Source: Vagococcus fluvialis bH819
GTDB lineage: Bacteria > Bacillota > Bacilli > Lactobacillales > Vagococcaceae
Reading direction: 5' to 3'
Assembly (NCBI RefSeq): GCF_900163795.1
Contig: NZ_FWFD01000003.1
Span: forward strand, 62,001 to 126,000
DNA length: 64,000 nt
Part shown: positions 30,966 to 39,506 of the stretch, piece by piece
Numbering within the stretch: the stretch's first letter is position 1
Layout: each line of letters starts with the position of its first letter
Program-made: the position numbers and the translations under genes
Notes under the pieces: generated by a model
What the model was told of the DNA's origin: nothing
Databases searched by the model: none
Seen by the model: only the letters and a program-made list of their open reading frames with translations

Positions 30966-32180
30966 ATGATCTTAAATTTTATAAATGCTTATGTTGTCAA
31001 TTTATCTATTATCGTCGCGACAGTTTTTGCTTTATATTTTTTTTCTTTACGGCATTCATTAAAACATAATGATGCTGACTCAGAGTTTCTACTTGGTTCA
31101 ACTAGTGTCTACTTATCTATTATTTCTCAAATTCTCTTAGGAATTTTTATTGGAATAATGTCTTTTATTATTTCTTTAAATCGGATTCCAATTGACCAGT
31201 TACGACCTGTTGATGTCAGATATTTACCCATTTATTTTTCTGTGTCTTATGGTTCACCCTTGATAGGTACTATTTCAACCTTAACTTTGATCACTGCTAA
31301 AACCTTCCAATACTTATATATCACAGGGATCCCGGCTGAGTATTGGAATAATGTTATACTAACTTTCTCTATATTAGCTATCAGTATTATCATCACAAAA
31401 AGGAAAGTATCTCCCAAAAAAGCCATTATTCTTTGTTTGGTTTTAACTATTATTATAAGAACAATTTTATTAAGTCTCTTTTTAACTCCTGGATTAAATC
31501 CAACTATTCTTTTACATATATTAATTCACTCAGTTATCTTTTCGAGCTTATTTTTATTGACAGGTTGGCTATTTCACACTGCATTTACTATTTCTAAAGA
31601 AATCCATATTTATCGAACTTCCTCTACATTTGATAAATTAACTGGCTTATATAATCAAGAGTCTTTTTATTTTTTTCTCGATTTAACTTATAATGAAGCC
31701 ATTCAAAAAGGCCATCGCTTTTCACTAGCCATCATTGATTTTGATGATTTTAAAGGAATCAATGATACCTATGGACATTTAGCAGGAGATCATACTTTAC
31801 AAAAAGTTGCGTCTATTTTTAAAAATAAGCTAAGCCCTAATTCAAGAATCAGAGTATGTCGAATTGGTGGAGATGAGTTTGGTATTATCTTTAAACACGA
31901 AGATTATGATGCACTGAAATTTATTAAAGATTGTCTTCGTGAAATCGAAGCAACTTCAAAAAGAATGCCACTATACAAACAACAGATCACTCTTTCTATC
32001 GGACTTGTGGATTTTTATCCCGAAGAAATATCTGAAACAGACTCGCCAGCGCTGACAGTCCAGGATTTATTTTCTTTAGCAGATGCTACTTTATACGAAG
32101 CTAAAAAACAAGGTAAAGATCAAATTAAATTTATTGAAAAAGTGCTTTACATACAAAAAAAAGACCAAACAATGCATTGA
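30966..32180 (+). CDS. Membrane diguanylate cyclase (5TM-5TMR_LYT + GGDEF)
   Basis: Predicted to make cyclic di-GMP from two GTP. The 404-residue protein has about six hydrophobic helices in residues 1-210 that resemble the 5TM receptor module of the LytS type, with the short segment IPIDQLRPVDVRYLPI in between. A GGDEF domain follows (about 225-395). The active-site motif is intact as RIGGDEFGIIF, and DFDDFKGINDTYGHLAGD precedes it. No EAL or PilZ protein is in the window. It forms a probable operon with the Mga-like gene. Confidence 0.9.
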   Translation: MILNFINAYVVNLSIIVATVFALYFFSLRHSLKHNDADSEFLLGSTSVYLSIISQILLGIFIGIMSFIISLNRIPIDQLRPVDVRYLPIYFSVSYGSPLIGTISTLTLITAKTFQYLYITGIPAEYWNNVILTFSILAISIIITKRKVSPKKAIILCLVLTIIIRTILLSLFLTPGLNPTILLHILIHSVIFSSLFLLTGWLFHTAFTISKEIHIYRTSSTFDKLTGLYNQESFYFFLDLTYNEAIQKGHRFSLAIIDFDDFKGINDTYGHLAGDHTLQKVASIFKNKLSPNSRIRVCRIGGDEFGIIFKHEDYDALKFIKDCLREIEATSKRMPLYKQQITLSIGLVDFYPEEISETDSPALTVQDLFSLADATLYEAKKQGKDQIKFIEKVLYIQKKDQTMH

Positions 32181-32198
32181 TTGATTGGTCTTTTTTTT
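32155..32198. terminator. Bidirectional terminator after the GGDEF gene
   Basis: AAAAAAAGACCAA / TTGGTCTTTTTTT arms surround an inner CAATGCATTG palindrome. It overlaps the final codon of nifJ on the other strand and ends both convergent units. Confidence 0.85.
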
Positions 32199-35100
32199 AT
32201 TTTCCAGATAATTCTTTATAAGTTTGAGCTTTTTCGATCACTTCATCCGCTGATTTACCTAATAAACTAGTCACTTCTTCTGCCTCTAAGACATTTTCTA
32301 GAGCAGAAAAACGAGTTTGATGTTTGAAGAAATCAGGTAATTTTTCAAAGTCTGATTTTTTATAATCAATTCTAAGTGGTTCTTTGCCTTTTTCACTTAG
32401 ACGAGGATCAAAACGATAGAGTGGCCAATAACCAGATTCAACAGCTTCTTTGGTTATCTCTACTGCTTGGCTCATCCCTCCTTTGATTCCATGATTAATA
32501 CAAGGAACATATCCAATCACAAGAGAAGGTCCTGGATATTTTTCAGCTTCATCTAAAGCTTTAATTGTTTGAGTTGGATTAGCATTTAAAGCTACTTGAG
32601 CCACATAAACATTACCATAAGTCATTGCAATTAAACCTAAGTCTTTTTTCCCTGTTTTCTTTCCGTGAGTAGAGAACTTAGCAATTGCACCAGTTGGAGT
32701 TGCTTTCGATGTTTGACCACCAGTATTAGAATAAACTTCATTATCCATTACAAATATATTGACATCCTCACCACTAGACAATACATGATCGATTCCTCCA
32801 AAACCAATATCATAGGCCCAACCATCTCCACCAATGATCCACTGGCTTGGTTTGATAAACAAATCTCGCTCAGCATAAATTTTATTCAAGCAAGAATCTG
32901 CTCCTTTTTCTTCGTTTAGAGCTGCTTCTAATTTAGTTGATCGTTGTCTTGAACCTTCACCAATATCTTTGTTTTCAAGCCAATTTTCCATTAAATCTTT
33001 TAGCTCGGTAGAGACTTGTGAACCAGAACTTAAATATTCAATCATCATATTCCCTAGATGTTTACGTTTCGTTTGATTAGCTAAATACATGCCGTATCCA
33101 AATTCCGCATTATCTTCAAATAAAGAATTACTCCACGCTGGCCCCTGACCTTCATCGTTTGTTGTATAAGGGGTAGACGGTGCTGCCCCACCCCATATTG
33201 AGGCACATCCTGTTGCATTAGCAATCAACATTCGATCACCATAAAGTTGTGTTAATAATTTAATATAGGGTGTTTCTCCACAACCTGAACAAGCTCCAGA
33301 AAATTCAAGTAACGGTTTCTCAAACTGAGAGCCTTTAATACTCTCTTTTTTCTTAATAGGATTGGCTTTTTGTTTTAATGTCATCGCAAAAGCCCAGTTC
33401 ATTGCTTGTTCCTTTTGTTCTTCATAAGGTTTCATAAAAAGTGCTTTACCTTTTGCTGGACAGACATCCACACACAGTCCACAACCAGTACAATCTTCTA
33501 ATGATACTTGGATACGGTACATCAAGCCATCAGCCCCTCGCATCTCACGTGTCATAAATCCTTCAGGTGCTTCTGCCATCTCTTCTTCATCTACTAAGAA
33601 TGGTCTGATTGCCGCATGAGGACAAACAAAAGCACATTCATTACACATAGTACAAGCATCCATATCCCATTCAGGAACTTCTAAGGCAACCCCTCTTTTT
33701 TCATAAGCAGTTGTCCCAAGTGGCACACTACCATCCGTCATTTGATTATCAACTAAATTTTTAACGGTTAATTGATCCCCTTCCTGACGATTAATCGGCT
33801 CTAAAATTTCACGCACATATTGAGGTTTATTATGATCTACAACTTTTTCAGGTATCACAATATCAGCCCAGTCACTTGGTACATCAATTTTAATTAAATC
33901 AGCAAATGTCGCATCAATGGCTTGATGATTTCGTTTGACAATTTCTTGTGATTTCTTACCGTAAGCTTTTTCTGCCTCTTCTTTCAAGTAACGAACAAAG
34001 TCAGCCCTATCAAGTAATTTAGTTAATTCAAAAAAGGCTGTCGACATGACCATATTAATTCGTCGACCTAAACCAGCATCTTGGGCAATCTTCATCCCAT
34101 TTACTATATAAAATTGTATATTTTTTTTAGCTAGTTCTTTTTTTAGATGTTTAGGCAATAATCTAACAACTTGTTCTTTTGTCCAAGTTGTATTTAAAAG
34201 GAAAATACCTTCTTGTTTCAACCCTTTAATTAAATCATATTGATGAATATAAGAGGCATTATGACAACCAATAAAATCAGCTTGCTCAACCAAATAAGTT
34301 GATTGAATAGGTTCTTTTCCAAATCGTAAATGTGAGTTAGTTAACCCACCAGATTTTTTAGAATCATAAGAAAAATAAGCTTGGGCATACATATCCGTAT
34401 GATCCCCAATAATTTTGATAGCTTGTTTATTCGCTCCTACAGTTCCATCCGAACCAAAACCCCAAAATTTCGCTTGGAATGTGTCTTTTGGTGTTAAATC
34501 TAAACTTTCCTCCACAGGAAGAGATAAATGTGTGACATCATCTGTAATCCCAATAGTAAAGCGATAATTTAACTTATCTGGTTGTGACAATAAATGATCA
34601 TAAACAGCTTTAATTTGATTAGGTGGGACATCTTTTGAACCTAATCCATATCTTCCTCCAATCACGATTGGGCGATTCGGATGACGATATAGTGCGCTTT
34701 GAACGTCTAACAACAAGGGTTCACCATCAGAACCTGGTTCTTTAGTTCTATCTAAAACAGCCACCTTTTCTACAGTACTTGGCAGTTTTTCTAATAAGTT
34801 TTTAACAGGAAACGGTCGATACAAATGAATATTAATATGTCCTACTTTCCGACCTTGTTGATTTAGGTAAGCCACCGTTTGTTGAATTGTGGGAGACACT
34901 GAACCCATGGAAATGATGACTTCTGTTGCTTCTTCATGTCCATAATAATTCGTTAAATCATAATTAGTTTCTCTAATTTCATTAATCTCGTTCATATAAT
35001 TCTGAACTATTTCAGGGACTATATCATAATAACTATTTATCGTTTCTCTTTGTTGAAAATGAATATCCGGATTTTGAGCTGTTCCTGATACAGTCGGATG

Positions 35101-35733
35101 ATTGGGATTCATCCCTCTTTTTCTAAAGCGATTAATATCTTCTGGATCAACTAATTTAGCTAATTCTTCATATGGAATCACATCAATTTTTTGAAGTTCA
35201 TGGCTTGTTCTGAATCCATCAAAAAAGTTCATAAAAGGTAAACTTGCCTTCAAGCTTGTTAAGTGAGCCACAGCAGATAGATCCATAACTTCTTGAACTG
35301 AGCTTTCCGCTAACATACAAAAACCTGTTTGTCTAGCCGCCATCACATCCCCGTGATCTCCAAAAATACTTAATGCATTGGTTGTTACAGCACGAGAAGC
35401 AATGTGAAAGACAGTTGGTAATAACTCTCCTGCTATTTTATACATATTCGGGATCATTAAAAGTAATCCTTGGGAGGCTGTGTACGTTGTCGTCAATGCG
35501 CCTGATTTCAAAGAGCCATGAACTGCTCCTGCTGCTCCCGCCTCAGATTGCATATTAACTACTTTAATCGGCTCACCAAAGATGTTTTTTCTACCTTTCA
35601 CTGACCATTCCTCAACAACTTCTGCCATTGTTGAGCTTGGTGTGATTGGGTAGACAGCTGCTACTTCACTAAACGCATAAGAAATATAAGCAGCTGCTGT
35701 ATTTCCATCCATTGTCACTCGTTGCTTACTCAT
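32197..35733 (-). CDS. nifJ: Pyruvate:ferredoxin/flavodoxin oxidoreductase
   Basis: Oxidatively decarboxylates pyruvate to acetyl-CoA and CO2 and reduces a flavodoxin or ferredoxin. The single-chain, 1178-residue enzyme has the N-terminal pyruvate domain (VYPITPSSTMAE), a two-cluster [4Fe-4S] domain (CTMCNECAFVCP and CTGCGLCVDVCP), the third-cluster cysteines in CSGCGETPY, and the thiamine diphosphate site GDGWAYDIGFGG to NEVYSNTGGQTS. The frame is open to 35787, but AGAGG seven bases upstream favours the ATG at 35733. A flavodoxin gene lies just upstream. It is oxygen-sensitive in known cases, so it suggests an anaerobic route parallel to PdhABCD. Confidence 0.96.
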   Translation of the reverse strand: MSKQRVTMDGNTAAAYISYAFSEVAAVYPITPSSTMAEVVEEWSVKGRKNIFGEPIKVVNMQSEAGAAGAVHGSLKSGALTTTYTASQGLLLMIPNMYKIAGELLPTVFHIASRAVTTNALSIFGDHGDVMAARQTGFCMLAESSVQEVMDLSAVAHLTSLKASLPFMNFFDGFRTSHELQKIDVIPYEELAKLVDPEDINRFRKRGMNPNHPTVSGTAQNPDIHFQQRETINSYYDIVPEIVQNYMNEINEIRETNYDLTNYYGHEEATEVIISMGSVSPTIQQTVAYLNQQGRKVGHINIHLYRPFPVKNLLEKLPSTVEKVAVLDRTKEPGSDGEPLLLDVQSALYRHPNRPIVIGGRYGLGSKDVPPNQIKAVYDHLLSQPDKLNYRFTIGITDDVTHLSLPVEESLDLTPKDTFQAKFWGFGSDGTVGANKQAIKIIGDHTDMYAQAYFSYDSKKSGGLTNSHLRFGKEPIQSTYLVEQADFIGCHNASYIHQYDLIKGLKQEGIFLLNTTWTKEQVVRLLPKHLKKELAKKNIQFYIVNGMKIAQDAGLGRRINMVMSTAFFELTKLLDRADFVRYLKEEAEKAYGKKSQEIVKRNHQAIDATFADLIKIDVPSDWADIVIPEKVVDHNKPQYVREILEPINRQEGDQLTVKNLVDNQMTDGSVPLGTTAYEKRGVALEVPEWDMDACTMCNECAFVCPHAAIRPFLVDEEEMAEAPEGFMTREMRGADGLMYRIQVSLEDCTGCGLCVDVCPAKGKALFMKPYEEQKEQAMNWAFAMTLKQKANPIKKKESIKGSQFEKPLLEFSGACSGCGETPYIKLLTQLYGDRMLIANATGCASIWGGAAPSTPYTTNDEGQGPAWSNSLFEDNAEFGYGMYLANQTKRKHLGNMMIEYLSSGSQVSTELKDLMENWLENKDIGEGSRQRSTKLEAALNEEKGADSCLNKIYAERDLFIKPSQWIIGGDGWAYDIGFGGIDHVLSSGEDVNIFVMDNEVYSNTGGQTSKATPTGAIAKFSTHGKKTGKKDLGLIAMTYGNVYVAQVALNANPTQTIKALDEAEKYPGPSLVIGYVPCINHGIKGGMSQAVEITKEAVESGYWPLYRFDPRLSEKGKEPLRIDYKKSDFEKLPDFFKHQTRFSALENVLEAEEVTSLLGKSADEVIEKAQTYKELSGK

Positions 35734-35764
35734 TTTGTAACCTCTTTTTCTTTTTTTATAGTTA

Positions 35765-35801
35765 AAAATAAAGAGAGGCTGACTCAACTTGTGCCAGCCT
35801 C
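35765..35801 (-). terminator. Terminator between flavodoxin and nifJ genes
   Basis: GAGGCTG / CAGCCTC arms (35775-35781 and 35795-35801) around a 13-base loop are followed on the minus strand by TCTTTATTTTT. nifJ therefore probably has its own promoter or depends on partial readthrough. Confidence 0.7.
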
Positions 35802-35812
35802 GTTTATCTAAT

Positions 35813-36259
35813 TTATTTTGAATTTTCTATTAACTCATTCACAAATTTTTGTAGAGCATCGATGTCTTCATCTTCTGCATTATTTTCAATACAAACAAGT
35901 TCAGCTCCTTGCGTTGCACCTGTTAATTTAAACTGTTCAACGAAGTCTCTTGCTGATTGGCAGTAATATTCCCCGTACTCCTTATCTCCTGATCCGACAA
36001 CGCCAAATAGTTTGCCTTCTAGGTCTTCACCTTTTAAATCTTCAAAAAAATCTTCAAATTCAAATGGTAATTCCCCATCACCATATGTATAAGTAGCAAT
36101 AATACAAACATCAGCATCTCCAAAAAAGTCAGAATCCACATCTGAACATTCTTCTCTTTCAATCTCAATACCTTCATCTTCTAATTTTTCTTCAATAATA
36201 TCAGAAATTTCTTCTGTATTTCCTGTCATACTTGCATAAACAATTTTTGCTAAAGTCAT
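35813..36259 (-). CDS. Flavodoxin
   Basis: FMN electron carrier of 148 residues. The phosphate-binding loop is ASMTGNTEEISD at residues 10-21; the isoalloxazine-flanking loops are TYTYGDGELPFEFEDF (about 55-70) and GSGDKEYGEYYC. The protein is very acidic, as usual. The AGGAGG before the ATG is strong. It sits just upstream of nifJ on the same strand and is its most likely redox partner. Confidence 0.95.
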   Translation of the reverse strand: MTLAKIVYASMTGNTEEISDIIEEKLEDEGIEIEREECSDVDSDFFGDADVCIIATYTYGDGELPFEFEDFFEDLKGEDLEGKLFGVVGSGDKEYGEYYCQSARDFVEQFKLTGATQGAELVCIENNAEDEDIDALQKFVNELIENSK

Positions 36260-36440
36260 ATTATTTCCTCCTATAAAATTTTATCTTTATCAATCTTTTC
36301 ACAAATCTTCGTACCCAAATTTTAACATAAAAATAAGTCAAGATGAACCCAATTTTAAAAAAATGTGAAATTATTATTTTGAATAATAATAGACCTTTTG
36401 TGAATATACATTTTCTTTTATGTTTTTTTCACAAATAAAA

Positions 36441-37868
36441 TTAATTTTCATGTGGTACATGATAATAAACTGTGAGTAAAAAAGTTAAAAAGAGACTTGA
36501 AATTACCATCGTTAAAATACTGATTGGTTGCCACAGATAAAAATTTAACCAATCATTTCCAATGCTAATTAAGATAATTAACAAAAGAATTGAACTAAAG
36601 AGAGACAAATAAAATTTTATCTTAGCGTGGTGCTTCATCATGCTATTTTTTTGATGATATTTTTTTCTAAAAATTAAACTTGATAATAAAATACTTAGTA
36701 ACAATGCTACCAACGTTAAAAATGTAGATAAATAATCAATTACCTGTAGTTGGCTCATTTTATACTTTGTAGTTTTTTTCTCATTTAAAATATCTTCGAT
36801 TTGATTAAGTAAGTTAACATTCATACTATTACTATTTGCAAGTACACTAATTGCCCTTTGATTATCCAGTGATACTTTTATCCTTGAAACGAAATTAGGA
36901 TTTCCTCCTGGATGCTCTATTTCATTAGCTTTTTCTGATATAAACCAACCAGAAGAATATGATTTTTTATTAACAGGTGGTACTGACTGATTAGCTATAT
37001 GTGATTTTATAACTATTTTTTTGAAGATATCAGGAATATCCTGAACAACTCCCATCTGAATTTTCAGCCATCGTGCCATATCTTTACTGTTTGAGATCAG
37101 GTATCCAGCTGGTCGATTACCAATAAATTCTGGAGCATTATAAGGTTTTGTATTTCCAAAGTACGCATGATAACCTGTTGCTAATTTTTCTGTACTCTGC
37201 GCTTTTTGTCTATCACTATATGTTCCTGAAAGTTTTAGGGGAATAAGGATTTTTTCAGTCATAAAATCACTATATTCTTGATGAGAGACATTTTCAATTA
37301 CACGTCCTAAAATATCATAATTCATCGTTCCATATTGGAACCTCTCACCTGGTTTAAACGAAAGTTCACTTGTTGAAAAAGCATCGATTGTTTGAGCCAA
37401 AGAAGTATCAGGTTTTTCAAAATAAAAAAGAGCTCCATGATCTTCATTTGTTAAACCACTTGTATGGAATAAAAAGTTTTTTACAGTTAACGTTTTCATG
37501 TCAACAGGTATTCCCTTAAATTTGAATTCAAGCTCTGGAAGATACTTATCAATTGAATCATCTAAAGATAACTTTCCTTCTTCCTCTAATAATAAAATAC
37601 CTAATCCTGTAAAAGCTTTACTCATTGAAGCCAGTTCAAACAGCGTTTCCTTATCTACCAAAGAATTTTTTTCTCTGTCTGCGTAACCAGAAGTGAAAAA
37701 AAATTCTTCTTTACTTTCTGTCACTGTAACAGCAACTCCAGGAGTTTTGGAAATACGACAAGCATCATCCAATAAAGTTTGGATTTCTTGGTTTTGTTCC
37801 CTAGAGATACTTTCAGCATTGATTGGTAATATAACGATAAAAAAGCATAGGATAACTATTTTTTTCAC
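36441..37868 (-). CDS. Serine hydrolase of the class C beta-lactamase family with C-terminal membrane domain
   Basis: A 475-residue protein with an N-terminal signal peptide or anchor (KKIVILCFFIVILPINA), then a beta-lactamase fold with the nucleophile motif SMSK in ELASMSKAFTGL, YGTMNYDILG at the place of the usual YxN motif, and HPGGN as the third (KTG-like) motif. The last 90 residues contain about three to four hydrophobic helices. This layout is known from PBP4*- and FmtA-like peptidases or esterases acting on wall components. The frame opens at 37910, but AGGTGA just before the GTG at 37868 and the signal peptide favour that start. A true antibiotic-degrading role is unlikely. Confidence 0.85.
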   Translation of the reverse strand: MKKIVILCFFIVILPINAESISREQNQEIQTLLDDACRISKTPGVAVTVTESKEEFFFTSGYADREKNSLVDKETLFELASMSKAFTGLGILLLEEEGKLSLDDSIDKYLPELEFKFKGIPVDMKTLTVKNFLFHTSGLTNEDHGALFYFEKPDTSLAQTIDAFSTSELSFKPGERFQYGTMNYDILGRVIENVSHQEYSDFMTEKILIPLKLSGTYSDRQKAQSTEKLATGYHAYFGNTKPYNAPEFIGNRPAGYLISNSKDMARWLKIQMGVVQDIPDIFKKIVIKSHIANQSVPPVNKKSYSSGWFISEKANEIEHPGGNPNFVSRIKVSLDNQRAISVLANSNSMNVNLLNQIEDILNEKKTTKYKMSQLQVIDYLSTFLTLVALLLSILLSSLIFRKKYHQKNSMMKHHAKIKFYLSLFSSILLLIILISIGNDWLNFYLWQPISILTMVISSLFLTFLLTVYYHVPHEN

Positions 37869-37942
37869 TATATCACCTGCTGTTATTTTTAATTTATAAA
37901 TCATTCTCAATCACCAACTCTCAAAATTCATATTAAACGAAC

Positions 37943-37982
37943 AAAAAAAGATTCCCCATAGTAACATTCACGGGAAATCTTT
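37943..37982 (-). terminator. Terminator of the ArsC-like/GcvH-like pair
   Basis: On the minus strand AAAGATTTCCC and GGGGAATCTTT form a stem with one bulge and a 14-base loop, followed by a T-rich run. Confidence 0.75.
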
Positions 37983-37991
37983 AGACTTGTA

Positions 37992-38276
37992 CTATTTTGT
38001 AATTTTATATAACCAAGCTTCTGGTTCGTCTAAAATTTTTACATTTTTTACAGCTTCTTCATTTACAGCAAGAATCACACCTGAGGTTGGTGCATCATAT
38101 TCAACAACAGCTTTTTCAGCTTCGAGCTCGACAACACCTTCACCAGCAGTAATTTGGCTACCTACTTTTGGTAACATCGCAAAGCTAATACTTCCTAAAT
38201 CATCTTGAGCAAATGCTGTTAAACCAACAATAATTCCATCTGTATCTTCTTTCATCCATAGATTCTTTTCAGTCAT
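37992..38276 (-). CDS. GcvH-like lipoyl carrier protein
   Basis: A 94-residue protein with the biotinyl/lipoyl-carrier fold of glycine cleavage H proteins. It keeps the lipoyl-lysine hairpin as VELEAEKAVVEYDAPTSG and the N-terminal GIIVGLTAFAQDDLGSISF. It is shorter than standard GcvH, about 125 residues. No gcvT or gcvP is in the window. Such GcvH-L proteins are known as lipoate relay or lipoylation-associated carriers in Firmicutes without a complete glycine cleavage system. It lies 15 bases after the ArsC-like gene. Confidence 0.85.
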   Translation of the reverse strand: MTEKNLWMKEDTDGIIVGLTAFAQDDLGSISFAMLPKVGSQITAGEGVVELEAEKAVVEYDAPTSGVILAVNEEAVKNVKILDEPEAWLYKITK

Positions 38277-38291
38277 TTTTATCCAACTTTC

Positions 38292-38645
38292 TTACAGAAA
38301 TGCCTTTTCATATTCTGTTTCTTTAAATCCTAACAGTACTTTATCACCAAGTACCATAATCGGACGTTTGATCAACATTCCATCAACACAAAGACGCTCA
38401 GCAGCCTCTTCTTCTGAAAAATCATTCACTATATTTTTTAAACTTTGTTCTCTATAACGAATCCCACTTGTATTAAAGAAGCGACGGATAGGATATTCAT
38501 TGTTTTTCATCCACTTAACCAGTAATTCTTTTGCTGGTGGTGTCTCAATCATATCGATCATATCATATTCAATTTTATTCTCATCTAACCAAATTTTTGC
38601 TTTTTTACATGTCGAACATTTTGGGTACCAATAAAAAATTGCCAT
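38292..38645 (-). CDS. ArsC/Spx-family thioredoxin-fold protein
   Basis: A 117-residue protein with a CSTC motif at residues 10-13 (WYPKCSTCKKAKIWL), the FNTSG segment and the late LIKRPIMV motif of the ArsC/Spx/YffB family. The LIKRP segment is present in both arsenate reductase relatives and Spx. It lacks the typical C-terminal Spx region and resembles B. subtilis YusI, whose gene also adjoins gcvH. A role in redox or lipoyl metabolism is more likely than arsenate reduction. It is the first gene of a two-gene operon. Confidence 0.85.
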   Translation of the reverse strand: MAIFYWYPKCSTCKKAKIWLDENKIEYDMIDMIETPPAKELLVKWMKNNEYPIRRFFNTSGIRYREQSLKNIVNDFSEEEAAERLCVDGMLIKRPIMVLGDKVLLGFKETEYEKAFL

Positions 38646-38799
38646 AATTTTTGCCTCACTTTCAATTTTACTTTGTTAAGTATATCATAATCAGAAAAAA
38701 AAGTATTTGTCTATTTTTTTCATAAATCACTAAAAATATGTTAGAATAGATAGGTTAAGGATAGCTTTAACGGATTGATATATATGTAGGAGGAAAACA

Positions 38800-39453
38800 A
38801 TGAAAACTTCATCAAGCAATAAAGAGGATTACCTAAAAGCAATTTATGAGAATAATGGCATTCATGAATTTGTTGCAAATAAAACTTTATCTACTCATCT
38901 AGGTGTCTCTCCTGCCTCCGTTACTGAAATGGTTGAAAAATTACAAAATGACGGTTTAATTGAATATAAACCTTATACTGGAGTCAAACTAACACAAGAA
39001 GGGTTAAACCAAACCGTCTTAATTATTAGAAATCACCGGATTATCGAAACTTTTCTCTATGAAAAATTAGGTTACTCACTCCATGATCTTCATCATCTTT
39101 CAGAAGAATTAGAACATGTTAAAGATTCTGTTTTCTTTTCAAAACTTTATGAATTTCTTGGAGAGCCAGAGACTTGTCCTCATGGCGGTATTATTCCTAC
39201 AGAGGATTCTTTTATTGAAAAAGCAGTTAAACCCATCTCTTCATTTACAGTTGGTGATTCACCTATGATCTGTCGTGTGATGGATGATGCTAATATTTTA
39301 AATTACATGAGTACTATTAATCTTAATATTCGTGACATTATCCATATTATTGAAATAGATGAATTTAATGAATTGATTATTTTTACCATAAATGATGATA
39401 GTAGTACTCATCACATTAGCTTTAAACAAGCTCAAATTATTTTTTCATATTAA
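38800..39453 (+). CDS. DtxR/MntR-family metal-dependent regulator (EfaR/ScaR-like)
   Basis: A 217-residue protein with the DtxR winged helix (DYLKAIYE ... LGVSPASVTEMVEKLQNDGL, residues 10-55), the metal-binding dimer domain (NHRIIETFLYEKLGYSLHDLH, EELEHVKD, CPHGG) and a C-terminal SH3-like FeoA domain. The length and domains match the Mn-responsive EfaR/ScaR/SloR group. AGGAGG precedes the ATG. Its probable target is the efaCBA-type promoter at 52.1 kb, which carries a palindrome of the right type. A weak dyad (GTTAA-8-TTAAC) just before this gene might be an autoregulatory site. Confidence 0.92.
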   Translation: MKTSSSNKEDYLKAIYENNGIHEFVANKTLSTHLGVSPASVTEMVEKLQNDGLIEYKPYTGVKLTQEGLNQTVLIIRNHRIIETFLYEKLGYSLHDLHHLSEELEHVKDSVFFSKLYEFLGEPETCPHGGIIPTEDSFIEKAVKPISSFTVGDSPMICRVMDDANILNYMSTINLNIRDIIHIIEIDEFNELIIFTINDDSSTHHISFKQAQIIFSY

Positions 39454-39506
39454 AAAAGTAGTTAAGACTAAGCCCACAATATGGGTTGATCTTAACTACT
39501 TTTTTA
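39452..39506. terminator. Bidirectional terminator between DtxR-family gene and rodA
   Basis: AAAAAAGTAGTTAAGA pairs perfectly with TCTTAACTACTTTTTT, with a further AGCCCA/TGGGTT stem inside. It overlaps the ends of both convergent genes. Confidence 0.92.

Noticed and set aside
36370-36395. ATTATTATT/AATAATAAT hairpin between flavodoxin and beta-lactamase-fold genes
   Set aside because: AT-only, short and without a T run; it is likely to be chance in AT-rich spacer.
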